Shown piece by piece: positions 1 through 8,117 of a DNA stretch of 43,776 bases. The translations under genes and the position numbers were made by a program. The number at the start of each line of letters is the position of its first letter. Position 1 is the stretch's first letter. Origin of the DNA: Rhodocyclaceae bacterium (GTDB taxonomy: Bacteria > Pseudomonadota > Gammaproteobacteria > Burkholderiales > Rhodocyclaceae); assembly GCA_018262775.1 (NCBI GenBank), contig JADFDU010000019.1, forward strand, positions 1-43,776. Direction: 5' to 3'. Under the pieces are notes generated by a model. That model had not been told where the DNA came from. It did no database searches and was given only the letters and a program-made list of their open reading frames with translations.

Positions 1-520
1 CACCGGCGATGATGAGCTTGGGCTTGTGTTCATGTGCCAGCTGCTCCATCGCGTCGTAATCGATCTCTTCTTTTTCATCCAGGCCATAGGGCACGATGTT
101 GAACCACTTGCCGCTGATGTTGAGCGGCATGCCGTGGGTGAGGTGGCCACCCATCGACAGGTTCATGCCGAGGATGGTATCGCCCGGCTTGAGGAAGGCG
201 AAGAACACCGCCTGGTTGGCCTGCGAACCGGAGTTCGGCTGCACGTTGGCGCAGTCGGCGCCGAAGAGCTTTTTGGCGCGGTCGATGGCCAGTTGCTCGG
301 CGACATCGACGAACTCGCAGCCGCCGTAATAGCGCTTGCCGGGATAGCCTTCGGCGTACTTGTTGGTGAGCTGCGTGCCCTGCGCCTCGAGCACGGCCTG
401 GCTGACGTAGTTCTCGGAAGCGATCAGTTCGATGTGCTCTTCCTGACGGCGGTTCTCGGCTTCGATCGCGGTCCACAACTCGGCATCGGCCTGCGCCAGG
501 GAAATTTTCTTGGAAAACAT
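1..520 (-). CDS. glyA: Serine hydroxymethyltransferase, N-terminal part (gene runs off the left edge)
   Basis: This PLP enzyme interconverts serine plus tetrahydrofolate with glycine plus 5,10-methylene-THF, the main one-carbon source in the cytoplasm. The visible 173 residues read [10 protein letters not shown]..., then [29 protein letters not shown], and GANVQP-like and [12 protein letters not shown] segments, all diagnostic of the GlyA N-terminus. The family is about 415 residues, so the PLP lysine region lies outside the window. The start is the ATG at 520-518, with an AAGAG-type ribosome site about 9 nt upstream. The leader carries a duplicated 56-bp palindromic unit (annotated separately). 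Identification is secure; the only incompleteness is the window edge. Confidence 0.97.
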   Translation of the reverse strand, partial: MFSKKISLAQADAELWTAIEAENRRQEEHIELIASENYVSQAVLEAQGTQLTNKYAEGYPGKRYYGGCEFVDVAEQLAIDRAKKLFGADCANVQPNSGSQANQAVFFAFLKPGDTILGMNLSMGGHLTHGMPLNISGKWFNIVPYGLDEKEEIDYDAMEQLAHEHKPKLIIAG

Positions 521-536
521 TTTTTGGCTCTTTAAA

Positions 537-648
537 AAATGTTTCAGTGAAGGCTAATGCGCATAGCGCGTTATGCCGGAACTAAAACATTCAAATGTTT
601 CAGTGAAGGCTAATGCGCATAGCGCGTTATGCCGGAACTAAAACATTC
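537..648. repeat. Two tandem copies of a 56-bp palindromic unit in the glyA leader
   Basis: Copy 1 is 537-592 and copy 2 is 593-648; I see no mismatch between them. Each copy is a long imperfect palindrome. The outer arms AATGTTT-C-AGT and ACT-A-AAACATT (538-548 and 581-591) match with one mismatch. Inner arms GGC-TAA and TTA-T-GCC surround GCGC-ATA-GCGC (559-569 in copy 1). Each unit could form a long hairpin in RNA or a cruciform or protein-binding dyad in DNA. It lies 17 bp before the glyA start on the transcribed side, so the glyA promoter is within or beyond it. Confidence 0.9.
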
Positions 649-700
649 GGATTGTTTAACTGGTTGAAGAAAGGCAGGATTTTATCACGGAGCGGGGGGG

Positions 701-3544
701 CTATTGCGGTGGTAATTCGGGCAAATAACCCCCCAGATCGTGCTCACCGGAAAGACGCAGCATCTCCGCGCGCACGACGTCGCGCAGGTGCACGGCCGCC
801 GCCCAGTCCGTGCCTTCGGCGCGCAGCACGGCGCCGACCTCGAATTGCGGCTGTCCATGGCGCGGTCGCCAGGTGCGGTCGCGCAGGATGGCGCGGATGC
901 CGCGCAGCCCACCCACGGCGACCGGCACACCAGCGCGCGCCGCGGCAACGAAAGCACCCATGCGGTAGGGTTTCAGGCCCGCCTCGCGCGAGAACGTGCC
1001 CTCGGGGAAGACCACCAGGCTGCCGCCCTGCGCCAGTCTGGCGATGGCCTCACCGAGGTCTTCGGCGCTCTTCGCAGCCGCATAGCGCTCGACAAAAATT
1101 GTCCCCAGCCCGCGCAGGCAGGCATGCAGGAAGGGCTGGCGGACGAGTTCGCGCTTGGCGACGAAGGCGTAGGCCCGATCCGGCGGCAGCGCGGCATAGA
1201 GGGCGATGACGTCGAAATAGCTGGTGTGGTTAACCAGCAGCATGTGGGGTGCGGACGGCAGGCGCTCCGTCCCCTGCGTGCGCACGCGCATCGCCGTCAG
1301 CAGCAGGAACAGGCGTGCGACGCCATGCGCCAGCCGCCGGCCTGCGGCGGGCCGCTGTAGCAGCGCCACCAGCGCCGCCACGGGCAGGACGAACAGGACG
1401 AACAGGCCCCAGCACCAGGCGGCATATAGCCAGCCGCCGCCCTGCCGCAGGGCAAAAGTCAGTCGCTGCGACACGGCGGCCAGGGTCAACTTGGCCAGCT
1501 TCATCATCTGCAGCCAAGCCGGCAGCGGCCGGCGGCCCACCGTGCCCCGCTCGAACACCTCGCGCGAGGCGGCGCGGCGGATCTTGCCGCTGGAGGTTTT
1601 CAACACACTGTGCGGCGGCACCAGAACGATCTCGTCGACCGGCAGGCCGATGACCTCGATGGCCGCCTCGTTGATCTTCTGCCGCAGGGCCTCGCGCGCC
1701 GCCTCGCCGGACTCACGCGTTTCCGCCATCACCACCAGACGCTCGGTGGCATGGGCCGGGTCCAGGCTGGCGAAGACGGCGACGCAGCCCTTGCGGATGC
1801 CGGGAATACCGCCCACCGCCTCCTCCAGTTCGTAGGGATAGAGATTGCGGCCGCCGCGGATGATCAGATCCTTGACGCGGCCGGTGAGATAGATTTCCCC
1901 TTCCACCATGTAGGCGTAGTCGCCCGAATCGAGCCAGCCGTCGCGGAAAAGGCGCTGTGTCGCCTCGGCATTGCGGAAGTAGCCGCGCGTTGCCGAGGGG
2001 CCGCGGAACTGCAGGCAGCCAACGCGGCGATCGGCCAGTTCGTTGCCGGCGTCATCGACAATGCGGATTTCGTGCCCGGGCAGGGCACGCCCGCAGGCGG
2101 GCAGCCGCATGACATCGGCTGCGCTCTCGTCGGCCGGCACGGCGCGCGCGCCGCGCACGAAATCGTCGCGACGGATGGTGTCGATGCGCGGGCCGCGCTG
2201 CAGCGGCGGAAAGGCCAGGCCGACCGAGCATTCGGCCAGGCCGTACACCGGTGTAATCGCCTCCGGCTGCAAACCGCAGGGCACGAAGCGCTCGATGAAG
2301 GCCTCCAGCGTCGTCGGGCTCACCGGCTCGGCGCCGTTCAAGGCCAGGCGCAGCGAGTACAGGTCGAGTCCGGCCAGGTCCGCATCGTCGAGCTTCTTCG
2401 CGCACAGCTCGTAAGCGAAGTTGGGTGCCGCCGTCAGCGTACCGCGGTGGCGCGAGATCGCCTGCAGCCAGCGCGCCGGGCGGGCGAGGAAGGCCAGCGG
2501 CGACATCAGCACCAGCGGCATGGCGAAATACAGCGAACCGAACCAGGCGCCGATGAGGCCCATGTCGTGGTACAGCGGCAGCCAGGAGACGAAGACGTCC
2601 TCACTGCTCACCTTGAAAGCCGGCCCCATGGCACGCAGGTTGGCGAGCAGGTTGGCATGGGTGAGGACGACGCCCTTCGGGTCGCCGGTGCTGCCCGAGG
2701 TGTATTGCAGGAAGGCGATGTCCTCCGCCCTGGCGCGATAGAGGAGCGGCGCCGGCTCGGCGGCGATCTCTGCCGGCGTGACGATCTCGGCGAGGCTCGG
2801 CACCCGCGCGCGCAGCAGGGCGGCCACGGTCTTCGCCTGCGGCACGGTGATGATGAAGACGGCCTGGGCGTTGTCGAGGATGCGCGCGTGGCGCTTGAGG
2901 TGATCCTCGATCTGCGCCAGCCGCGCCGGCGGATAGATCGGCACGGGGATGCCGCCCGCCAGCAGGATGCCGAAGAAGCAGGCGAGATAATCCTGTCCCG
3001 TCGGCAGCATGAGGGCCACCGCCTGCTGCGGCGCGAGGCCGCGCGCAACCAGGCCGGCGCCGATGCGCCGTGCATGGTCGAGCAGGTCGACATACGTGAG
3101 CGCCTCGGCCTGTTCGCCCTCGCCGTAGAGCAGGACATGCGTGCGCCCGGGCGTGCGTGCAGCGTGCCATTCCAGCACCTCGTTGAGCGTGGCGGCGGAC
3201 TCGGGCACGGGGATGGCGGCCCCATGTGGCAATGCAGGAGTCGCTTGCGGCGCCAGGGCGGGCGCAGGGACAAGTGTGCCAACGGCAGAAGAGGTCAAGA
3301 AGTGCAGCAGGTCGCGCGGCGTTTCCGCCTCGCCCAGCGCGGCATCCGGCAGCGGCGCGCCAAATTCCCGGCCGATGCGCAGCAGCAATTCGACGCGCGC
3401 CAGGGAATCCAGCCCCAGGTCGCGCTCCAGACGGCTTTCCAGCGTGGCGGCGGCGTGCCGGCCCGCATGGGTTTCCTGCACCAGCAGGGTCGTCACGCGC
3501 AGCAGACGCGTGGAGGCATCCTCCGGTGCGGGCGCTTCACTCAC
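701..3544 (-). CDS. ACP-fatty acyl-AMP ligase-acyltransferase (PlsC) three-domain fusion
   Basis: A 947-residue protein with three domains. First, an acyl carrier domain (about 10-85) with the phosphopantetheine motif DLGLDSL (Ser near 47). Second, an AMP-forming acyl activation domain (about 120-700) with YTSGSTGDPKG near 281, SWLPLYHDMGLIG, YGLAECSV, the DSGDYAY/GRVKDLIIRGGRN hinge region and a KTSSGKIRR lysine motif. Third, after a hydrophobic helix, a PlsC domain with NHTSYFD (HX4D, near 772) and FPEGT (near 846). The SWLPLYHDMGL style points to a fatty acyl-AMP ligase that loads an ACP rather than CoA. By inference, fatty acid is activated, put on the internal ACP and moved to a lysophospholipid or similar acceptor at the membrane. 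The start is GTG 3544, overlapping the upstream stop as GTGA; an in-frame ATG at 3601 would add 19 unconvincing residues. Confidence 0.85.
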   Translation of the reverse strand: MSEAPAPEDASTRLLRVTTLLVQETHAGRHAAATLESRLERDLGLDSLARVELLLRIGREFGAPLPDAALGEAETPRDLLHFLTSSAVGTLVPAPALAPQATPALPHGAAIPVPESAATLNEVLEWHAARTPGRTHVLLYGEGEQAEALTYVDLLDHARRIGAGLVARGLAPQQAVALMLPTGQDYLACFFGILLAGGIPVPIYPPARLAQIEDHLKRHARILDNAQAVFIITVPQAKTVAALLRARVPSLAEIVTPAEIAAEPAPLLYRARAEDIAFLQYTSGSTGDPKGVVLTHANLLANLRAMGPAFKVSSEDVFVSWLPLYHDMGLIGAWFGSLYFAMPLVLMSPLAFLARPARWLQAISRHRGTLTAAPNFAYELCAKKLDDADLAGLDLYSLRLALNGAEPVSPTTLEAFIERFVPCGLQPEAITPVYGLAECSVGLAFPPLQRGPRIDTIRRDDFVRGARAVPADESAADVMRLPACGRALPGHEIRIVDDAGNELADRRVGCLQFRGPSATRGYFRNAEATQRLFRDGWLDSGDYAYMVEGEIYLTGRVKDLIIRGGRNLYPYELEEAVGGIPGIRKGCVAVFASLDPAHATERLVVMAETRESGEAAREALRQKINEAAIEVIGLPVDEIVLVPPHSVLKTSSGKIRRAASREVFERGTVGRRPLPAWLQMMKLAKLTLAAVSQRLTFALRQGGGWLYAAWCWGLFVLFVLPVAALVALLQRPAAGRRLAHGVARLFLLLTAMRVRTQGTERLPSAPHMLLVNHTSYFDVIALYAALPPDRAYAFVAKRELVRQPFLHACLRGLGTIFVERYAAAKSAEDLGEAIARLAQGGSLVVFPEGTFSREAGLKPYRMGAFVAAARAGVPVAVGGLRGIRAILRDRTWRPRHGQPQFEVGAVLRAEGTDWAAAVHLRDVVRAEMLRLSGEHDLGGYLPELPPQ
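1455..1478 (+). repeat. Dispersed bipartite motif AAAGTCAGT-N9-ACGGCG, copy 1
   Basis: A full match inside the ACP-ligase-PlsC gene, antisense to it, in the linker between ligase and PlsC domains. Spacer CGCTGCGAC. Confidence 0.8.
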
Positions 3545-4173
3545 AGTTCGTCGAGCGCCTCGGCGAGGTGGCCGCGCTCGGCCCAGGAGAGGATGGACCA
3601 TTCATCGTCAGCAACCTCGAACCAGTTGAGGCCGGCATTGGGAATCTCGAAATCGCGCGGCGCGGACAGCGGCTTGCTGCTGGCACGGCGATGCAGGATG
3701 TCGAGCACGCCGCCATGCGTGAAGAGCAGCACCTGTCCGCCGGGATGCGCCGCGACGATATCATCGACACCCCGGATTACCCGTGCGGAAAACTGGCGCA
3801 GGCTCTCGCCGCCGCCCGGCAGGGCGAAATCCGCTTCGCGCGCGAGGAAGCGCGCGTACGCCTGCGGGTAGCGCTCGCGCATCTCTGCATAAGTCAGCCC
3901 CTGGAAGACGCCGTAGTGCCGCTCGCGCAGCGCGGCGCAGCGGCGGATCGGCAACTTGAGCAGATGCGCCGCTGCTTCGGCAGTATGCAGCGCGCGCGAC
4001 AGGTCGCTTGCATAGATGAAGGCAATGGGCTCTCTTGAAAGCCCATTGGCAACCGCGCGCGCCTGGGCGTGGCCGACTGCCGACAGCGGCTCATCGAGCT
4101 GCCCCTGGATACGCCGCTCGGCATTCCAGGCGGTTTCGCCATGGCGGACGAAACACAGGCGGGTGGCGTTCAT
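3541..4173 (-). CDS. Histidine phosphatase family protein (phosphoglycerate mutase-like)
   Basis: A 210-residue cytoplasmic histidine phosphatase. The N-terminal LCFVRHGETAWNAERRIQG contains the catalytic RHGE loop. A second histidine appears in LLFTHGGVLD, and RERHYGVFQGLTYAEMRERYP is the usual middle motif of the GpmB/CobC/PhoE group. Substrate cannot be told from sequence: members include cofactor-independent phosphatases, alpha-ribazole phosphatase and broad phosphoesterases. True glycolytic mutases have longer specific insertions that are absent here. It is translationally coupled (GTGA overlap) to the downstream ACP-ligase-acyltransferase gene, suggesting one operon and perhaps a linked phosphoester substrate. 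The ATG at 4173 starts MNATRLCFVRHGE, the normal family start. Confidence 0.88.
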   Translation of the reverse strand: MNATRLCFVRHGETAWNAERRIQGQLDEPLSAVGHAQARAVANGLSREPIAFIYASDLSRALHTAEAAAHLLKLPIRRCAALRERHYGVFQGLTYAEMRERYPQAYARFLAREADFALPGGGESLRQFSARVIRGVDDIVAAHPGGQVLLFTHGGVLDILHRRASSKPLSAPRDFEIPNAGLNWFEVADDEWSILSWAERGHLAEALDEL

Positions 4174-4355
4174 GGAATAAGCGCGGACTGATGCACGAAG
4201 GACGCATGTTAGGGTTTACCGGCATTTTGTGCCAGCCGGCAGGTAAATGACTGGAATTGCAGGGCGTTCCAGATTAATCTTGCCGTTTTGTTTCAGCCCA
4301 AAACCGATGGCTGTGGCAGCGTACGGTGCTAGCCGCATCCAGAACGGGGGATTCC
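4174..4355. other. Divergent intergenic region, no gene seen
   Basis: These 182 bp separate the minus-strand phosphatase operon from the plus-strand TRAP permease genes and must hold both promoters. I see no convincing -35/-10 pair and no protein-coding frame that is not a shadow. The dctQ start has a GGGGG-type ribosome site just upstream. Confidence 0.5.
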
Positions 4356-5012
4356 ATGAATTTTCTGCTCAAAATATCCAAGCTGATCGATGCCCTCAGC
4401 GAGCGCATCGGCGAAACCATCATCTGGCTGGTACTGGCCGCCGTGCTCATTTCGTCGATCAACGCCATCGTGCGCAAGGTCTTCAACATGAGCTCGAACG
4501 CCTTTCTTGAAATCCAGTGGTATCTGTTCGCTGGCGTCTTCCTGCTTGGTGCGGGCTATACGCTGCTGCGCCAGGGCCACGTCAAGATTGACGTTGTCCT
4601 CAGTCATTTTTCCAAGCGCACGCAGACCAAGGTGGAGATTTTCGGCATCCTGTTCTTTCTCATGCCGTTTGTCTTCGCCGTCATCATCGAAGTCTGGCCG
4701 CTGGTGACGAACGCCTATGTCCACCACGAGATGTCGGAAAACGCCGGTGGCCTGGTGCGCTGGCCGGTATTCGCACTGGTGCCGCTGGGCTTCGCCCTAT
4801 TGGGGTTGCAGGGGATTTCCGAACTGATCAAGCGCATCGGCTTCCTCATGGGGCTCTGCGAGGATCCGTCCCATCCGGGACACACCAGGACGGCCGAGGA
4901 AGAACTGGCTGATGAAGTCAGAAAGCACCAGGTCTCCTCCGAGGTCATTGATGGCGTGGAGGCGGCGGTAAACATGGCCGATGGCGACATCAGGGAAGGG
5001 AAGCGGAAATGA
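4356..5012 (+). CDS. TRAP transporter small permease subunit (DctQ-like)
   Basis: A 218-residue integral membrane protein with four predicted hydrophobic helices, such as TIIWLVLAAVLISSINAIV and IFGILFFLMPFVFAVIIEVW. It carries the DctQ signature around EIQWYLFAGVFLLGAGYTL and the RQGHVKIDV stretch. With DctM it forms the ion-driven permease of a tripartite TRAP importer for organic acids. The ATG at 4356 is preferred over an upstream in-frame ATG at 4326 because it gives MNFLLKISKL, the usual start, and has a G-rich ribosome site. A hydrophilic tail of about 50 residues follows the last helix. It overlaps dctM by ATGA, so the two are translationally coupled. The subtype resembles the mannitol/chloroaromatic (FcbT2) group. 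Confidence 0.93.
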   Translation: MNFLLKISKLIDALSERIGETIIWLVLAAVLISSINAIVRKVFNMSSNAFLEIQWYLFAGVFLLGAGYTLLRQGHVKIDVVLSHFSKRTQTKVEIFGILFFLMPFVFAVIIEVWPLVTNAYVHHEMSENAGGLVRWPVFALVPLGFALLGLQGISELIKRIGFLMGLCEDPSHPGHTRTAEEELADEVRKHQVSSEVIDGVEAAVNMADGDIREGKRK

Positions 5013-6793
5013 TCGAGTTCCTCCAGACCAACATGGCCCCGGTAATGTTCGCCGGACTGGTCTTTTTTCTGCTGATGGGCTATTCGGTCGCCTTCTCACT
5101 GGCCGCCTGCGGCCTGTTCTTCGGCTATCTGGGCGTCGAACTCGGCCTGCTGCCGGCCGCGCTCATGCATGCCCTGCCGCTGCGCATCTTCGGCATTCTG
5201 AAAAACGAAACCCTGCTCGCCATCCCCTTCTTCACCTTCATGGGGCTGATCCTGGAACGCTCCGGCATGGCCGAGGATCTGCTCGACACCATCGGGCAAC
5301 TGTTCGGCCCCATCCGCGGCGGCCTCGCCTATGCCGTGGTCCTGGTCGGCGCCATGCTGGCGGCCACCACCGGTGTGGTGGCCGCCTCGGTCATTTCCAT
5401 GGGACTGATTTCCCTGCCGATCATGTTGCGCTACGGCTACGACCGGCGGGTCGCCACCGGCGTCATTGCCGCCTCCGGCACGCTCGCGCAGATCATTCCG
5501 CCTTCGCTGGTGCTGATCGTCATCGCCGACCAGCTCGGCCGTAGCGTCGGTGACCTCTACCTGGGCGCCTTCCTGCCGGGCTTCATACTCACCGGCCTGT
5601 ATTTGGGCTACGTCTTCGTCCTGAGCCTGTTTTATCCTGCCGCCGTCCCCGCGCTGCCGCGCGAGGCAAGAACGATTCGCGAAGACGACGACAGTCCGGG
5701 CTTGCGTTCGCTGATGTTTCTGGTCGCCGTCTCGGTAGTTGGCGCGCTGTATTTCGCGCATACTCGCCCGGAAGACATGCCGACCGACGAACTGGTGGTG
5801 ATTTCCCTGTCCCTGGGTGTCGGCATCGCCTTCTGTCTGGCGCTCATCAACCGCATCGCGAGGCTCCACCTGCTGTCGCGCATGGCGGAGCGCGTCACCT
5901 TCGTCCTGATCCCGCCCCTGGCGCTGATCTTTCTGGTGCTGGGCACGATCTTCCTCGGTGTCGCAACGCCTACCGAGGGCGGCGCCATGGGCGCCCTCGG
6001 CGCCCTGATCATGGCCTTCAGCCGCCGCCGCCTGAGCCTGAAGCTGATGAAGCAGGCCATGGAGGCCACCATGAAGCTGTCCTCCTTCGTCCTTTTCATC
6101 CTGCTCGGTGCCACCGTTTTCAGCCTCAGCTTCCAGGGCGTGGATGGGCCGAAATGGGTCGAGCATCTGCTCACGGGACTCCCCGGTGGCCAACTCGGCT
6201 TCCTCATCGTGGTCAACCTGCTGGTCTTCGTTCTGGCCTTCTTCCTCGATTTCTTTGAGCTGGCCTTCATCATCATTCCGCTGCTGGGGCCGGTGGCCGA
6301 GAAGATGGGCATCGACATGGTCTGGTTCGGCATCCTGCTGGCGATCAACATGCAGACTTCCTTCATGCACCCGCCCTTCGGCTTCGCCCTGTTCTACCTG
6401 CGCAGTGTGGCGCCGCACGAGGATTACGAGGACCGCCTCACCAAAAAGACCATTGGCAAGATCACCACCGGCCACATCTACTGGGGCGCAGTGCCTTTCG
6501 TCGTCATCCAGGTCATCATGGTCGCCCTGGTCATCACCTTCCCCGCACTGGTGACCGGCAGGCTGGAACACGTCAAGAAGCCCGACGCGAATTTCGAGAT
6601 CGAATTCCAGCCCAGCGACTACGGGCCGGCGAACGATTCCTCAGACTGGAAGGATGAGGACGGCAAGCCCAACGTGGATGGGGCGGATGAGGCGGGCGGG
6701 GATCAGCCTCAGGAAGGCAACGCACAAGGGAAGGATGAAGATCCCAGCGCCGAACGGAGGCAGGAGACGACGAAGAAGAAACCAAAGAAGTAG
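5009..6793 (+). CDS. TRAP transporter large permease subunit (DctM-like) with extended tail
   Basis: The large, multi-helix membrane subunit of the TRAP importer, carrying the transport pathway. Recognisable DctM features are KNETLLAIPFFTFMGLILERSG, the ATTGVVAASVISMGLISLP segment, ASGTLAQIIPPSLVLIVIADQ, and FLGVATPTEGGAMGALGAL. At 594 residues it is clearly longer than the usual 425-450. Extra length comes from a loop with added helices in the middle (about 210-300) and from a hydrophilic Asp/Glu/Lys-rich tail after about 520 ending TTKKKPKK. This long form is typical of the FcbT3/TakM-type group. It starts inside dctQ (ATGA) and ends just before a bidirectional terminator shared with the convergent binding-protein gene. 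Confidence 0.93.
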   Translation: MIEFLQTNMAPVMFAGLVFFLLMGYSVAFSLAACGLFFGYLGVELGLLPAALMHALPLRIFGILKNETLLAIPFFTFMGLILERSGMAEDLLDTIGQLFGPIRGGLAYAVVLVGAMLAATTGVVAASVISMGLISLPIMLRYGYDRRVATGVIAASGTLAQIIPPSLVLIVIADQLGRSVGDLYLGAFLPGFILTGLYLGYVFVLSLFYPAAVPALPREARTIREDDDSPGLRSLMFLVAVSVVGALYFAHTRPEDMPTDELVVISLSLGVGIAFCLALINRIARLHLLSRMAERVTFVLIPPLALIFLVLGTIFLGVATPTEGGAMGALGALIMAFSRRRLSLKLMKQAMEATMKLSSFVLFILLGATVFSLSFQGVDGPKWVEHLLTGLPGGQLGFLIVVNLLVFVLAFFLDFFELAFIIIPLLGPVAEKMGIDMVWFGILLAINMQTSFMHPPFGFALFYLRSVAPHEDYEDRLTKKTIGKITTGHIYWGAVPFVVIQVIMVALVITFPALVTGRLEHVKKPDANFEIEFQPSDYGPANDSSDWKDEDGKPNVDGADEAGGDQPQEGNAQGKDEDPSAERRQETTKKKPKK

Positions 6794-6806
6794 CCGGTGC
6801 CTCGGA

Positions 6807-6846
6807 AAAATAAAAAAACCGCAGGCAAGCCTGCGGTTTTTTGTCT
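6807..6846. terminator. Bidirectional intrinsic terminator between dctM and the TRAP binding-protein gene
   Basis: A hairpin with arms CCGCAGG and CCTGCGG around loop CAAG (6819-6836) is flanked by an A-rich run on the left and TTTTTT on the right. It can stop transcription arriving from dctM (plus) and from the convergent gene (minus). Confidence 0.92.
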
Positions 6847-6857
6847 GAAGACCCGTC

Positions 6858-7940
6858 TTACAGTTTCTGCGCATGCATGAAGCTGTCGAAGCTACCTTCG
6901 GCATAACGGAACCAGAAATTTTCCTCCTTGCGGAAGGCGGCGAAATCAGCATAGATCTTCTTCCAGGCGGGATTCTTCGCCGACAGATCGCTGTATATCT
7001 GCTGTGAAGCCTTGAAGGCGGTGTCCATGATGTCCTTGGGCATGCGCTGCAGCTTGACACCGGCCGCGACGAGCTCCTTCAGGGCAGCCGGGTTTTTGGC
7101 ATCGTACTTGGCCTGCATGACGACGTGCGCATTGGACGCAGCGACCGCGACCATCGCCTTGTATTCAGGCGATAGCGACTCGTAGGCCTTGTTGTTCACG
7201 TACAGTGTCAGTTGCGGGCCACCTTCCCACCACGCCGGATAAATGTAGTTCTTCGCCACCTTGTAGAAGCCCAGCTTCTGGTCGTCGTACGGCCCGACCC
7301 ACTCGGCGGCGTCGAGGGTGCCCTTTTCCAGCGCCTGATACACTTCGCCGCCCGGCAGGGCCTGCGGCACGAGGCCCATGGTGGAAGCAATCGCGCCGGC
7401 CAGATTGGAGATGCGCATCTTCAGGCCCTTCATATCTTTCAGGGACCTGATCGGCTTGCGGTACCAGCCGCCCATCTGCGCGCCGGTGTTGCCCATCGGG
7501 AAATTGACGATGTTGTAGGCCTTGTAGAACTCACGCATCAGTGTGAGGCCGTTGCCTTCGTACATCCACGCCGTCATCTGGCGCGAGTTGAGACCGAAGG
7601 GAATGGCGCAGTCCAGGGAGAAGGTTGGATCCTTGCCGTAGAAATAGTAGGGGGCAGTATGGGCGCACTCGACCGTGCCCTGCTGCACGCCATCCACCAC
7701 GCCGAAGGCCGGCATCAGTTCGCCGCCGGCATGCACGGATATCTCGAACTTGCCACCCGACATATCCTTGACGTTCTTGGCGAAGACATCGGCTGCACCG
7801 AAGATGGTGTCGAGGGCCTTCGGGAAGCTTGAAGCCAGACGCCAGCGGATGGTGGCACCCTGGGCGTGAGCAGCCGGCGCCACGCCGGCTGCGAGGATAC
7901 CGGCGATACCGGCATGCTTGATAAATTGACGACGTTCCAT
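6858..7940 (-). CDS. TRAP transporter substrate-binding protein, TakP/FcbT1 type
   Basis: A 360-residue periplasmic solute receptor. It begins MERRQFIKHAG..., a Tat-like signal peptide with twin arginines, and is probably cleaved after AAHA near residue 27. The mature part shows the TakP/FcbT1 pattern: the MRISNLAGAI arginine motif that clamps a carboxylate, GGEVYQALEKGTLDAAEWVGPYDDQKLGF, and YIYPAWWEGGPQL. Family members bind alpha-keto acids or aromatic and chloroaromatic carboxylates, so a monocarboxylate ligand is likely. The gene is convergent to dctQM rather than in line with it, yet no other TRAP receptor is nearby, so I infer they work together. AAAGGAG sits 10 nt before the ATG. Confidence 0.93.
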   Translation of the reverse strand: MERRQFIKHAGIAGILAAGVAPAAHAQGATIRWRLASSFPKALDTIFGAADVFAKNVKDMSGGKFEISVHAGGELMPAFGVVDGVQQGTVECAHTAPYYFYGKDPTFSLDCAIPFGLNSRQMTAWMYEGNGLTLMREFYKAYNIVNFPMGNTGAQMGGWYRKPIRSLKDMKGLKMRISNLAGAIASTMGLVPQALPGGEVYQALEKGTLDAAEWVGPYDDQKLGFYKVAKNYIYPAWWEGGPQLTLYVNNKAYESLSPEYKAMVAVAASNAHVVMQAKYDAKNPAALKELVAAGVKLQRMPKDIMDTAFKASQQIYSDLSAKNPAWKKIYADFAAFRKEENFWFRYAEGSFDSFMHAQKL

Positions 7941-8117
7941 AGATGAGTCTCCTTTAGAAGTTCTTCTGTGCCTTGTGGGCGGACTGGTTCAACCCCCCCC
8001 TCTGTGCAGGGATCGTCGAGAAATATTACACCAACTTGACCACCGGTTGAACGCGAATCTGGTCGTCTCGGCACTAGAGAAAACCCTTGTCGAACAAGCG
8101 GTTTATATCTTTGTGTC
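7941..8117. other. Intergenic region upstream of the TRAP receptor gene
   Basis: It holds a run of eight C (7993-8000) between the ribosome site and any upstream promoter. On the minus strand a weak TTCAAC, 17 nt, TAATAT promoter-like pair can be drawn near 8021-8049. Nothing else is recognisable. Confidence 0.3.

Noticed and set aside
26..535. Long plus-strand open frame across the glyA start
   Set aside because: It is the antisense shadow of glyA, whose minus-strand protein is unmistakable.
1610..3871. 753-codon plus-strand frame opposite the ACP-ligase gene
   Set aside because: Antisense shadow in GC-rich DNA; no recognisable motif, while the minus strand has all catalytic motifs.
3890..3913. 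Degenerate match TAAGTCAGC-N9-ACGCCG to the dispersed motif
   Set aside because: Three mismatches, and it lies in the conserved GLTYAEM coding motif of the histidine phosphatase, which explains it.
4312..4330. TGGC...GC sigma-54-like promoter before dctQ
   Set aside because: The GG and GC elements are 11 nt apart instead of 10, so it does not fit the strict -24/-12 spacing.
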